From the NCBI GenBank assembly GCA_903893485.1, contig CAITMK010000008.1, forward strand, positions 29,931-93,930: a stretch of DNA of 64,000 nt. The letters are read 5' to 3'. How positions within the stretch are numbered: the first letter of the stretch is position 1; each line of letters opens with the position of its first letter. Positions 9,180-17,360 of this stretch are shown one piece after another. A program made the position numbers and the translations under genes. The DNA comes from Candidatus Magasanikiibacteriota bacterium. Its GTDB lineage: Bacteria > Patescibacteria > ABY1 > Magasanikbacterales > 2-02-FULL-50-9b. Below the pieces are notes generated by a model, which made no database searches, had not been told where the DNA came from, and worked only from the letters and a program-made list of their open reading frames with translations.

Positions 9180-9243
9180 AGCATTTAAATATGAAATTAT
9201 TATAGCACAATTTTTTGTCCTGTGGATACTATTTTGTCAAACC

Positions 9244-9564
9244 TTAGGGCTGCGGATTCGTAGCGCCCATAATCGCGGTGAGAATAAAGGTACTGATCGC
9301 ATACGCTGCCCCAACGATAACCAAACCAATAATAACATTCTGTAATGTTTCTTTGGCCTGCGTCACTTGCTTTGCGTCACCGCGCGCCGTGAGCCATAAA
9401 AAACCTGCATATATGCCATACCCAAAAACGATGAGGCCAATTAAACCCAGAGCAAGACTAATAATATTACCCGCAAGTACCGGCAAAGCAACGGCAGGTG
9501 TGCCATAGCCTCTTGTGCCGGCGGTGTTTACTGATGCTCCTACGTCAGACCAGGATGATGCCAT
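9244..9564 (-). CDS. VirB2/TrbC-like pilin family protein 2 (no signal peptide)
   Basis: This is the shortest array member (106 aa). It has two membrane helices and the shared loop YAGFLWLTARGDAKQV. Unlike its paralogues it starts with a polar segment (MASSWSDVGASVNTAG) and no clear signal peptide, so either the true start differs or it inserts by its first helix. It lies 10 bases after the stop of the 469-residue member. Confidence 0.75.
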   Translation of the reverse strand: MASSWSDVGASVNTAGTRGYGTPAVALPVLAGNIISLALGLIGLIVFGYGIYAGFLWLTARGDAKQVTQAKETLQNVIIGLVIVGAAYAISTFILTAIMGATNPQP

Positions 9565-9574
9565 ACAGAAATAA

Positions 9575-10984
9575 TTAGCCTGCCAAACAAGCAGATTTGG
9601 TATACCGCCACGATGTCAGTGGGCAATTTTCTTTCGGAACAGGAATTGTACATGAACCAACGCCATTTGGTGTGGTTATGTGACAAAATATTTTATCCTG
9701 ACAAAGCGCCGATGTTAATGCAATTGTGTTTGCACCACAAGACGAAGACGCTGCAGCTTTAGTCATGCTTGCACAATTATCTCCAGTAGGACTAAAAATA
9801 ACCTGCGTTGAATCATTACTCATACAGTAATAGCCGGTTCCACTAAACTGACAATCTTGTGGACATGTCGCATTTGATTCACTTGCACTACACGTGCCAT
9901 CGCCACACGTATTCGCTGGAACTTGTATAACACCTCCGGTATCTGCATTACACACACTCTGTATCGAGTGTGGAACACCTCCAGCGGCTGCACAGGCTGA
10001 TTTAGATACATACATACTGCATCCAACATAACTGCCAACCTGTTTTGTGCAATAGGTAAGATTCAAACAATCTAGCGTTGGCATTGTTTTGCCAGCAAGA
10101 TCAGCCGAAACCTGAGCGTCACATTTTGTCTGCGCATCTGCAACGCTTACCGCATTAACCGGCTGTGTACCATACGCATAACATGTCGCGGTAAAATCAC
10201 CAAAAGTTTTTTCTTTGCAGAAGTATGTTGATGATCCGCCACTCCCTGTACCCGAACAATCGCTTGGGCAGCTAGTTACTGTTTCCGTAGCATCACACGT
10301 ACCATTATTATTGCAAGTACCGTTTGCTGGTGGTGGAGTTAATACATTACCAGTGCCGGTGCCGGTTAAATCACACTTGCCGGCAACACCAGCCGCATCA
10401 ACACCACAATTTGCATCTACACTACATGATTGTCCAGGTTTTTCCCCACCAATACAAGTTGGAAAAGGATTTGCATTTGTCTGACAATCAACCGGACAAC
10501 TATCGACAGTTTCCCCGGTATCGCAAGTACCATTACCACAAACCGCTCCTGCGGCAACCGTTGTGGCGGTAGTATTACTACTCGCCGTTCCCGAATTAAT
10601 CGCTGGCGCGACCGTTGAAAATAAAAAGTTAGTAATAACATATGCCGCCATGACCAAAATAATACCGATTGTTGCGTCGATAAGCGTATCACGACCTTCG
10701 CTAACCGATTTGGTATCGCCGTGTGCGGTCATCCAACGGAACCCACCATACACTGCAAAACCCAAAAACACCAAGCCGGTTAAACTAAGCGCGATGCCTA
10801 AAATATCACCGACCAAGGTTGGCAATGTTTTTTTGGTTGTAACAGCAGTGCTAAAAACGGTCGTGCTCTTAGCGGTTTCATCGAGACCAAATGCATCTGC
10901 ATGTGCCACAATCGGCATTGCGAAAGAAAACATGGTTAATGAAATTGCCAAGGGCGCCAAAATTTTTGCAAATAAACGTTTCAT
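9575..10984 (-). CDS. pilin-like protein 3 with long Cys-rich extracellular extension
   Basis: This 469-residue protein begins like the 144-residue member (same MKR..AKILAPLAISLT signal peptide, LPTLVGDILGIALSL helix, YGGFRWMTAHGDTKSV loop and second helix) and then continues for about 320 residues outside the membrane. That part holds three copies of a CGNGTCDxxETxxxCPxDC motif (near 150, 230 and 365), similar to small Cys-rich motifs of bacterial surface proteins, and two copies of a YxC...C..C...YC...C module. It is probably the exposed or adhesive subunit. A hairpin lies just before its start codon. Confidence 0.8.
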   Translation of the reverse strand: MKRLFAKILAPLAISLTMFSFAMPIVAHADAFGLDETAKSTTVFSTAVTTKKTLPTLVGDILGIALSLTGLVFLGFAVYGGFRWMTAHGDTKSVSEGRDTLIDATIGIILVMAAYVITNFLFSTVAPAINSGTASSNTTATTVAAGAVCGNGTCDTGETVDSCPVDCQTNANPFPTCIGGEKPGQSCSVDANCGVDAAGVAGKCDLTGTGTGNVLTPPPANGTCNNNGTCDATETVTSCPSDCSGTGSGGSSTYFCKEKTFGDFTATCYAYGTQPVNAVSVADAQTKCDAQVSADLAGKTMPTLDCLNLTYCTKQVGSYVGCSMYVSKSACAAAGGVPHSIQSVCNADTGGVIQVPANTCGDGTCSASESNATCPQDCQFSGTGYYCMSNDSTQVIFSPTGDNCASMTKAAASSSCGANTIALTSALCQDKIFCHITTPNGVGSCTIPVPKENCPLTSWRYTKSACLAG

Positions 10985-10992
10985 AGAAAAAA

Positions 10993-11021
10993 ATCATCCG
11001 GAAGTTTTGCTTCCGGATGAT
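10993..11021 (-). promoter_or_regulatory. 5'-leader hairpin abutting the start of pilin-like protein 3
   Basis: The 12-bp perfect arms 10993-11004 and 11010-11021 enclose a 5-base loop. On the minus strand the hairpin is followed by seven T and then, after CT, the start codon. A TATACT-like -10 (ATATACT) lies just upstream of the hairpin, so the transcript would begin with it. It could be a terminator/attenuator or a 5' stabiliser. Confidence 0.7.
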
Positions 11022-11063
11022 AGTATATCAAACTTTTTCGCTTTTTGACGAGACTTATACACC

Positions 11064-11498
11064 TTATGGTGTTGATGAGGCGGCAGCTCCGGGCGCAGCA
11101 GTATTAAGCGCGGGTGTGATGGTTGTAAAAAGATAATTCGTAACAATATAGGCGGACAAAACCAAAACGATACCAATCGACGCATCGATCAATGTTTCGC
11201 GTCCTTCAGTGACTGATTTTGAATCGCCACGTGCAGTCATCCAGCGGAAGCCGCCGTATACCGCATAACCTAAAAATACCAAACCAACTAAACTTAAGGC
11301 AACACCTAAAATATCACCAACCAATGTTGGCAAAGATTTTTTAACCGTAACATCTTGTTTAAAAACACCCGAAGCATTTGCAGTTTGGTCTAAACCGTAC
11401 GTATCGGCCTGCGCATGTGCCACCAGTGGTGCTGCCATTGTAAAAAATGTTAATGAAATTGCCAAGGGCGCCAAAATTTTTGCAGATAAACGTTTCAT
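11064..11498 (-). CDS. VirB2/TrbC-like pilin family protein 4
   Basis: This 144-residue protein has a signal peptide ending AHAQA, two membrane helices, the loop YGGFRWMTARGDSKSV and a small Ala/Pro-rich tail. It is clearly the closest relative of the N-terminal part of protein 3: signal peptide, first helix and loop are almost the same, and the first about 50 bases of coding sequence plus the leader are near-identical. The pair therefore arose by a recent duplication in which one copy gained or lost the Cys-rich extension. Confidence 0.82.
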   Translation of the reverse strand: MKRLSAKILAPLAISLTFFTMAAPLVAHAQADTYGLDQTANASGVFKQDVTVKKSLPTLVGDILGVALSLVGLVFLGYAVYGGFRWMTARGDSKSVTEGRETLIDASIGIVLVLSAYIVTNYLFTTITPALNTAAPGAAASSTP

Positions 11499-11506
11499 AG
11501 AAAAAA

Positions 11507-11537
11507 ATCATCCGGAAGGGATCGCCTTCCGGATGAT
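11507..11537 (-). promoter_or_regulatory. 5'-leader hairpin abutting the start of pilin-like protein 4
   Basis: The 13-bp arms 11507-11519 and 11525-11537 enclose loop GATCG, followed on the minus strand by seven T, CT and the ATG. TATACT (minus strand, 11537-11542) lies immediately before it. Sequence and position match the hairpin of protein 3. Confidence 0.7.
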
Positions 11538-11567
11538 AGTATAGCAAACTGATTTGCTGTGGGGAAA

Positions 11568-11981
11568 TTAAACGCCTGTAAAACCCGTTGCGCCTGTAAC
11601 ATTCAAGAGTGAACCGATCACAAATGATGAAAGTGCGTAAGCAGACAAGATAATTACAAAGCCGATAACACCAGAAAGCAAAATGCCTTTTGCAGCATCT
11701 ACATCCTTTTCGCTACCACCTGAGGTCATCCATTTAAAACCACCATAAATAACCAAAACGATTGCTACAACACCAAGAAGTGACAAGATAATCTTAATAA
11801 CAGAACCAACGGTCTGGTATAAGTTGTTCTGACCAAGACCTGCATTCTGTGCGATGGTGTTAAGACCAAGATCGCCAGGAGCTGGTTGGCCGGTGCTCTG
11901 AGCAAAGGCTGGAGTAACAAATGCAGTTGCCATCATGGTAGCTGCGGTAATAAACGATGCGTATTTTGCAATGTGCTTCAT
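11568..11981 (-). CDS. VirB2/TrbC-like pilin family protein 5
   Basis: This 137-residue protein has a signal peptide ending AFAQS, a linker (PGDLGLNTIAQNAGLGQNNLYQ), then two helices around the loop YGGFKWMTSGGSEKDV. Among the array members it looks closest to the classical Patescibacteria pilin (GGSEKDVDAAKGILLSGVIG). It may be the major subunit, judged only by similarity. A TATACT -10 lies 22 bases before the ATG. Confidence 0.83.
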   Translation of the reverse strand: MKHIAKYASFITAATMMATAFVTPAFAQSTGQPAPGDLGLNTIAQNAGLGQNNLYQTVGSVIKIILSLLGVVAIVLVIYGGFKWMTSGGSEKDVDAAKGILLSGVIGFVIILSAYALSSFVIGSLLNVTGATGFTGV

Positions 11982-12019
11982 AAGAATAAATTAGATTGAT
12001 GAAAGTATATCACAGATTA

Positions 12020-12865
12020 TCACTTGGGGATACAACATTTGCGATTTGGGCCACCAGAACACAAACCCGATTTGATAGTTGAGCTATTTGGACAATCAGC
12101 TTTTTGCATACATACGCCTGCCTTACCAGACGCTGGCTGATTACATTTTGAATCATCACCTGAGACGATCAACTTACATTCTGCGGTATTCAGTGCATAT
12201 TTAGCGAGCGTACAATTTGTTTTTAAAATTTGAACACCGCAGTTAATACCATCCGCACAATAAATAAGATCATCACACTTGCCCACAGTTACCTGTCCAC
12301 TATCAATGCCCGGCCACGCGGAGCATTGTGTTGCCGCATCATTATCATCAACGGCCGTAAGATTTGCTTCTTTAGAACCATCATAACAACAATATGCAAC
12401 TTTTGTAGGGCCGGTCGGCGCTGGCGTTACCGGTGGCGTTGGCAATCCAGTTGCCGCAGGTGGTGGAGCTGCTGCGGTGCCCGTTCCCGTGGTGTCACCT
12501 CCGGCCGTAAGATTCGTAAACAAAAAATTCAAAACCACGTACGCCGAGAACATGACCAAAATACCAACGGTAGACCAAATAAAAACCTGTTTTCCCTGCT
12601 CTACCTGTTTAGAATTACCCATGGAAGTCGTCCACAAAAAACCACCCCATACAAACATTGCAAGTGCAACTGAACCAACAATACCAAATAAAGTGTTGAT
12701 AATTATTTTTGCAATCGATTGCACCGGCGTCTTTTCGCTAACAGTATTGAGCAGCGGATTATAAAGTTTAACCGATGTGGCATCCGCCGCATGAGCCAAC
12801 ATTGGCGTGCTTAATAATAAAAAAGCTCCGAAGGTAAGTAATATAAAGGAACGAAAAAATCGCAT
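12020..12865 (-). CDS. pilin-like protein 6 with Cys-rich C-terminal domain
   Basis: This 281-residue protein has a signal peptide ending AHAAD, two helices with the loop WGGFLWTTSMGNSKQV, a Pro/Thr-rich linker (about 120-150), then about 130 residues with some 14 cysteines. The cysteine region contains one YCC...C..C...YC...C module resembling those of protein 3 and ends in a C-C-GLC-CCIPK motif resembling protein 8. Its N-terminal half is paralogous to protein 7. It follows protein 7 after 4 bases, so it is co-transcribed. Confidence 0.8.
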   Translation of the reverse strand: MRFFRSFILLTFGAFLLLSTPMLAHAADATSVKLYNPLLNTVSEKTPVQSIAKIIINTLFGIVGSVALAMFVWGGFLWTTSMGNSKQVEQGKQVFIWSTVGILVMFSAYVVLNFLFTNLTAGGDTTGTGTAAAPPPAATGLPTPPVTPAPTGPTKVAYCCYDGSKEANLTAVDDNDAATQCSAWPGIDSGQVTVGKCDDLIYCADGINCGVQILKTNCTLAKYALNTAECKLIVSGDDSKCNQPASGKAGVCMQKADCPNSSTIKSGLCSGGPNRKCCIPK

Positions 12866-12869
12866 AGCC

Positions 12870-13232
12870 TTATGATAAACTTCCGAACAAAAAGTTCAGA
12901 ATAATATATGAAGAGAACATGACCACAACACCGACGGATGCCCAAATAAAAATATGCTTTGCTTTATCCACTTGTTTGGAGTTGCCCATGGCGGTCATCC
13001 AAAAAAACCCAGCCACCACATACATAATCAAAGCGGCCGACCCGGTCAGACTAAAAATTACATTGATCACCATTTTTGAAACAGACTGAACGGGTTTATC
13101 CAAAGAAACTGTTTTTGCAAGTGGGTTTTGAAGCGGTTCAACGACTTCACCCGCAGCGTGAACAAATAGTGGCGTACCAAAAAGTAGCAAAGTGCCAAAA
13201 CTAAGTGCAGCGATATACTGAAAAAAACGCAT
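12870..13232 (-). CDS. VirB2/TrbC-like pilin family protein 7
   Basis: This 120-residue protein is a signal peptide (ending FVHAA), a short linker and two helices around the loop VAGFFWMTAMGNSKQV. It matches the first half of protein 6 (both start MRFF, share KPVQS/TPVQS and the LNFLF end) but has no Cys-rich tail. TATACT ends 9 bases before the ATG, so it probably heads its own, possibly leaderless, transcript. Confidence 0.8.
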   Translation of the reverse strand: MRFFQYIAALSFGTLLLFGTPLFVHAAGEVVEPLQNPLAKTVSLDKPVQSVSKMVINVIFSLTGSAALIMYVVAGFFWMTAMGNSKQVDKAKHIFIWASVGVVVMFSSYIILNFLFGSLS

Positions 13233-13271
13233 AGTAAAATCAGTATATCTTTTTTTTTAGAAATTGACTAC

Positions 13272-14081
13272 TTACTGAGCAGGCAAACAACACTGCACCG
13301 TCGCAGCTCCCGGACAAAGTCCAGATGCAAAGGCGCCATTGCCTCCATTACATGGGGAGCTATTGGATGTACAAGTTCCGCCAAGTTTTCCGCAAAGCGT
13401 GGTTTGTGCCGCAGCCTTTGTTGGAAAACAACATTTTTTACCAGTTGCACACGCGCCATCAATCAAAGTACCAGGACATGTTGCCGTTGAAACACAATTA
13501 TTATCAGTTCCCGTAAGAAAACTACATTGCGCGTCGGCAGTGACGCCTGTCATTGGAACAGAAATTGCATAAGATTGTGCGGCACCTCCACCCGCAGCAC
13601 CGGCCGCAGCTGCAGGACCAGATGCTTTCGGCAAAAATTGATCCCCTTCTGAACCGACAAATGTTTTTATACCGTATGCAATTATTGTATAGGAAGAAAA
13701 CAAAATAATTAAACCAATAACGCCAGAAACCATTAAATCTATACCCTTTGAAACCATTTTCGAATTACCAGCAGACATTACAAAATAAAAACCGCCAACC
13801 ACAAAGACAACTAATGCCACCGCACCGGAAATGCCAAGCATAAAATTGCCAATGCGCGCCATAACTGATTTCACATCGCCGAGCGAATAGTCGCGGCTTG
13901 CACCATCCTTACATGGTTGCCCAAGCGGCGTGGTTACCGTAGTGCCAGATGCATAATCTTCGGGGCAACGACCAGTTGGATCAGGAATTAAACCTGCAGC
14001 ATGAACAGGCGTTGCGTAAAGCAAGCCGCCCATACAAGCCAATATCGCATAAGTTGCAAAAATCAATTTGGCGCGGATCAT
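13272..14081 (-). CDS. pilin-like protein 8 with two CC-P cysteine modules
   Basis: This 269-residue protein has a signal peptide ending VHAAG, about 60 residues, two helices with the loop VGGFYFVMSAGNSKMV, an Ala/Gly linker and a C-terminal region with two repeats of a six-to-seven-cysteine module ending CCFP and CCLP. The same module ends protein 6. The pattern (C..C..C..G.C..CC.P) resembles disulfide-knotted small domains; no named family is claimed. Its ATG overlaps the stop of the solute-binding protein (ATGA), so it is translated from the galU-side message. Confidence 0.8.
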   Translation of the reverse strand: MIRAKLIFATYAILACMGGLLYATPVHAAGLIPDPTGRCPEDYASGTTVTTPLGQPCKDGASRDYSLGDVKSVMARIGNFMLGISGAVALVVFVVGGFYFVMSAGNSKMVSKGIDLMVSGVIGLIILFSSYTIIAYGIKTFVGSEGDQFLPKASGPAAAAGAAGGGAAQSYAISVPMTGVTADAQCSFLTGTDNNCVSTATCPGTLIDGACATGKKCCFPTKAAAQTTLCGKLGGTCTSNSSPCNGGNGAFASGLCPGAATVQCCLPAQ

Positions 14082-15508
14082 AGCGTGTCATTTAATCGCA
14101 CCTGCGCACGATTTACCGCTTTCTGATAAATATCAGTTTCGGTTACGTTTGGATCTGGGTTTGCAAGCTGCGCACGAGCTTCTTCGATCATATCCGTTAA
14201 AATGGTTTGGGCTGCCGCGCTATTTTTACCGTGATACCAAGAGCGCGCCGTAAGATTTTGTTTTGCAAAAGCGCCGAGCTCAATATCATCTTGCTGTGTT
14301 TGAATAATTTCATTCAACGCTGATGTGCGATGCGTTGCGGCCAAATATTTAGTCAACGCGTCTTTATTAGTCGCGGTCTCCAAAATAAATAACCAAGCGG
14401 CATCAGCATTTTTTGATTTTTTAGAAACACCTTCCATCCAATAATTTGCAAGATTAAGCGGCGTGTCACCAACACGTGGAGTTGGCAGTAGAGCAACTTC
14501 AAAATTTAAACGTGGATTTTGAGCCTTAACTGTTGCCATGTCATATGAATAGCCTAGGTAATATGCAACGCGGCCCTGAGTAAATGCCGCAAGCCCATCA
14601 CCCATAGTCGGATTCCAGGTGTATGCCTTTTTTGCAGGATTGCCAAAATCCATATAAAAGTGAAGTGCGGCGCCCGCTGGCGTTTCTTCTTGTGGATTTT
14701 GATTTGCTGGAGCAGCGGCAAAAGTAATATTATGTGCGGCGTCAGAAAGTTGCGCACCATTTTGCATCATAAGCGCCAAAACAATATCACCCGCAACATG
14801 CACGTTTGTGCCAGTTCCCATCGGAATGATCGATTGGGTAATTTTATTATCCGTTGCGCTGATCTTAGTAAGTTTTTCAGCTTGCGCACGAATCGTTCCC
14901 CAATCGGCAGCTGGAGCAGTTACTCCATTTTGTGCAAGCAAGTCGCGATTGAAATACAACGCGAGCGTGTCTACATAAAATGGAAGGGCAAAAATACTTT
15001 TTTGCGTTGAGGTTGCCGCGGTGGGCAGTGCCATTGAGTCATCTTCAACAACGCGCACAAACTGATCACGCATTTGTTTTAAGGTAAGCCCTGGGCGTGA
15101 CTGCATGGAAACCTGTGTTGATGCATTAATACCGCTACCCGTTGTTGTGAAAACGGGATACGAAAGTGTTGTTGGCATTGGCGCTAAGCGCAACTTATAT
15201 CCTTCGACCCAATCATTGTGAATGGTGAATAAATCTGGGCCGCGATCTTCTGCGAATGCTTGAAGCAATGCCTGTTCATATTCTTCAGGGCGAAACTTAC
15301 GATATTGAATCGTAATGTTTGGGTGTTTCGCCTGAAACGCTTTAATCAAAATTTGCATCTGGTCCGAGTCAGTAAACACGCCCCAATATTGGAGCGTGAT
15401 TGGTTTAGCCTGAGCTGCTGGAACCGCAGGAGCAGAACTTGAACAACCAAGACCAGTTAATGTAAGCATCGCACCAAGTACAAAGATCGAAAAAACGCGT
15501 TTAAACAT
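14078..15508 (-). CDS. extracellular solute-binding lipoprotein (ABC sugar-type)
   Basis: This is a family 1 solute-binding protein (476 aa from the chosen ATG). A lipoprotein-like signal ends TGLGC (the -3 residue is Gly, so the lipobox is atypical), then ITLQYWGVFTDSDQMQILIKAFQAKHPNITIQYR, the standard start of sugar-binding proteins, and later DLFTIHNDWV and VAYYLGYSYD. No ABC permease or ATPase for it is adjacent; instead it is sandwiched between galU (1 base upstream) and a pilin-like gene (4-base overlap). ATG 15508 was chosen because it places the signal peptide at the N-terminus. Confidence 0.87.
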   Translation of the reverse strand: MFKRVFSIFVLGAMLTLTGLGCSSSAPAVPAAQAKPITLQYWGVFTDSDQMQILIKAFQAKHPNITIQYRKFRPEEYEQALLQAFAEDRGPDLFTIHNDWVEGYKLRLAPMPTTLSYPVFTTTGSGINASTQVSMQSRPGLTLKQMRDQFVRVVEDDSMALPTAATSTQKSIFALPFYVDTLALYFNRDLLAQNGVTAPAADWGTIRAQAEKLTKISATDNKITQSIIPMGTGTNVHVAGDIVLALMMQNGAQLSDAAHNITFAAAPANQNPQEETPAGAALHFYMDFGNPAKKAYTWNPTMGDGLAAFTQGRVAYYLGYSYDMATVKAQNPRLNFEVALLPTPRVGDTPLNLANYWMEGVSKKSKNADAAWLFILETATNKDALTKYLAATHRTSALNEIIQTQQDDIELGAFAKQNLTARSWYHGKNSAAAQTILTDMIEEARAQLANPDPNVTETDIYQKAVNRAQVRLNDTL

Positions 15509-15509
15509 A

Positions 15510-16394
15510 TTAGATTTTGAGATCTCGCAAATATTTTGCAAAATCGGCACCAACTTTTGGATGTTTTAAGCCAAAAGCGATGGTGGTTTTAAGATAGTTG
15601 AGCGGATCACCTGTAGTATACCAGGTTCCATCGATTGCTTTCGCATACACTGGTTTCTTTTTGGCAATAGTCATGAGCGCGTCCGTAAGCCAAAGTTCAT
15701 TATCTTTACCCAAAGACTGTTTTGCCAAAATATCTACAACTTCTGGAGTCAAAACAAAACGGCCAAACTGTGCCAAGTTGCTTGGAGCGGTACCTGGATT
15801 TGGTTTTTCAATAACGGTTTCCAAACGCATTGCGCCATGTAGCATTTTTGCTCCCTTTTTTGGTTTTACCACACCGTACAAGTGCAAAACTTCCGGTGGC
15901 ATTTCTTGAACGCCAATAATTGCTGCTGGATGACCTAATTTTTCGTAGGTTTGGATGAGCTGTTTGGTTGCACTTACCTTTGAATCAACCACGTCATCAG
16001 GAAAAACGTACACAAATGGTTCATCGCCAATCAAATTGCGCGCCGCCAAAAGTGGCGTACCGTTGCCGTATGGCATGTCGCGCGTTTGGCGCACATAATA
16101 AAAATGGGCCAAATTGTTGATGTCTTTAAGAAGTTGGAGTTTGTCTTTTTTGCCGGTAGCTTCGAGCTGGCGTTCAAGGTTTACATTACTATCGAAGTGG
16201 TCCTCAATCATGTGATTGCCCTGGCGCGTCACAAAAATAATATCTGTAATACCAGCTGCAACTAATTCTTCCACAACATATTGCACCGTTGGCTTGTCCA
16301 CGATTGGCAACATTTCCTTTGGCTGAGCCTTTGTCGCAGGCAAAAAACGGGTTCCGTATCCGGCAACCGGGATAATAGCTTTAGTAATTTTCAT
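15510..16394 (-). CDS. galU: UTP--glucose-1-phosphate uridylyltransferase
   Basis: This 294-residue protein makes UDP-glucose from UTP and glucose-1-phosphate. It starts MKITKAIIPVAGYGTRFLPA, with the nucleotide-binding G-x-G-T-R loop and the KEMLPIVDKP motif, and carries the family blocks VFPDDVVDSK, VIEKPNPG and GTWYTTGDPLNYL. It heads the operon that leads into the solute-binding and pilin-like genes. A promoter TTCACA-N17-TATACT ends 9 bases before the ATG, and no Shine-Dalgarno is visible. Confidence 0.95.
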   Translation of the reverse strand: MKITKAIIPVAGYGTRFLPATKAQPKEMLPIVDKPTVQYVVEELVAAGITDIIFVTRQGNHMIEDHFDSNVNLERQLEATGKKDKLQLLKDINNLAHFYYVRQTRDMPYGNGTPLLAARNLIGDEPFVYVFPDDVVDSKVSATKQLIQTYEKLGHPAAIIGVQEMPPEVLHLYGVVKPKKGAKMLHGAMRLETVIEKPNPGTAPSNLAQFGRFVLTPEVVDILAKQSLGKDNELWLTDALMTIAKKKPVYAKAIDGTWYTTGDPLNYLKTTIAFGLKHPKVGADFAKYLRDLKI

Positions 16395-16403
16395 AGCGAC
16401 GCC

Positions 16404-16432
16404 AGTATATCACTGGTTGCCGCGACTGTGAA
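16404..16432 (-). promoter_or_regulatory. galU promoter (leaderless type)
   Basis: TTCACA (16427-16432), a 17-bp spacer and TATACT (16404-16409) lie on the minus strand. The ATG is 9 bases beyond the -10, so the predicted start of transcription is at or within a few bases of the start codon. Confidence 0.7.
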
Positions 16433-17360
16433 ATTTGTCATGAATCTTCTTCAACTGCGGATCCGTCACGTGCGTATACACCTGCGTCGTGGTAATTGAA
16501 GCATGTCCAAGCATCACCTGCACCGAACGAATGTCTGCGCCGTTGTGTAATAAATCAGTTGCAAATGAATGGCGCAAAACGTGCGGCGTAATTTTTTTCA
16601 TGATGCCGGCAACGTGCGCATATTTTTCTACCATGCGTTGCACGCTACGCGGCGTTAATCCTTCCATCACTTTTTTACTCGTTTTTTCTTTTTCACGGCT
16701 CGCGTGCGCGCGATCATGATTCGCAAATAAAAATGGCGACATATCGCGGCGCAACTGCAAATATTTTTTCACCCAATCGCGCGCTTCAGGTGATACAAAA
16801 ACCACGCGACGTTTTTTTCCTTTACCAAGCACACCAATTTCTCCACGCGTTAATTCCACGTCATCGCGACGCAACCCCGTTAATTCTGAAACACGAAGTC
16901 CAGTTGAAAATAACAATTCAATTATTGCCCGATCGCGCGCCGCAATTAAATCCGATTCTCCACTTTGCTGTGGCGCCGCCAAAAATCGTTTTAATTCATC
17001 ACCCGACAAAAAAGAAACCGTGCGCTGCGGCATTTTACCAAGTTCAACTCGCTCTGCAGCAAGCGTCACAATTTCACGCTTCGATAAATATTTTAAAAAA
17101 CTACGTACGGCAATTAAATGATAATTTTGCGTTGATGCGCCAAGTGACTGCCCCTGTTCATCGGTATATCGATGCAACCACAAACGAAATTGACGCACCC
17201 CTTCGTAAGTAATCTGATCGACATTCGGCCGTTTGTTGGTGACAAAAAATTTTGTAAAGCGGCGCAAATATAATTCGTAATTTCGGCGCGTCAGAAGTGA
17301 TCGATTTTTTTCAATTTCCAAATAATCTAAAAAATCATGCACCGCGATTTCAATGCGCAT
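16410..17360 (-). CDS. tyrosine recombinase of the XerC/XerD type
   Basis: This 316-residue protein has an N-terminal SAM-like core-binding domain (DFLDYLEIEKNRSLLTRRNYELYLRRF) and a catalytic domain with the expected residues: Arg in STGLRVSELTGL, Lys in GKGKKRRVV, His-x-x-Arg in PHVLRHSFATDLL, and His/Tyr in LGHASITTTQVYTH. Such enzymes resolve chromosome dimers at dif. No dif site was identified. The ATG at 17360 overlaps the end of the upstream gene by 11 bases and matches the usual XerC N-terminus; a start at 17393 would add unrelated residues. Confidence 0.88.
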   Translation of the reverse strand: MRIEIAVHDFLDYLEIEKNRSLLTRRNYELYLRRFTKFFVTNKRPNVDQITYEGVRQFRLWLHRYTDEQGQSLGASTQNYHLIAVRSFLKYLSKREIVTLAAERVELGKMPQRTVSFLSGDELKRFLAAPQQSGESDLIAARDRAIIELLFSTGLRVSELTGLRRDDVELTRGEIGVLGKGKKRRVVFVSPEARDWVKKYLQLRRDMSPFLFANHDRAHASREKEKTSKKVMEGLTPRSVQRMVEKYAHVAGIMKKITPHVLRHSFATDLLHNGADIRSVQVMLGHASITTTQVYTHVTDPQLKKIHDKFHSRGNQ

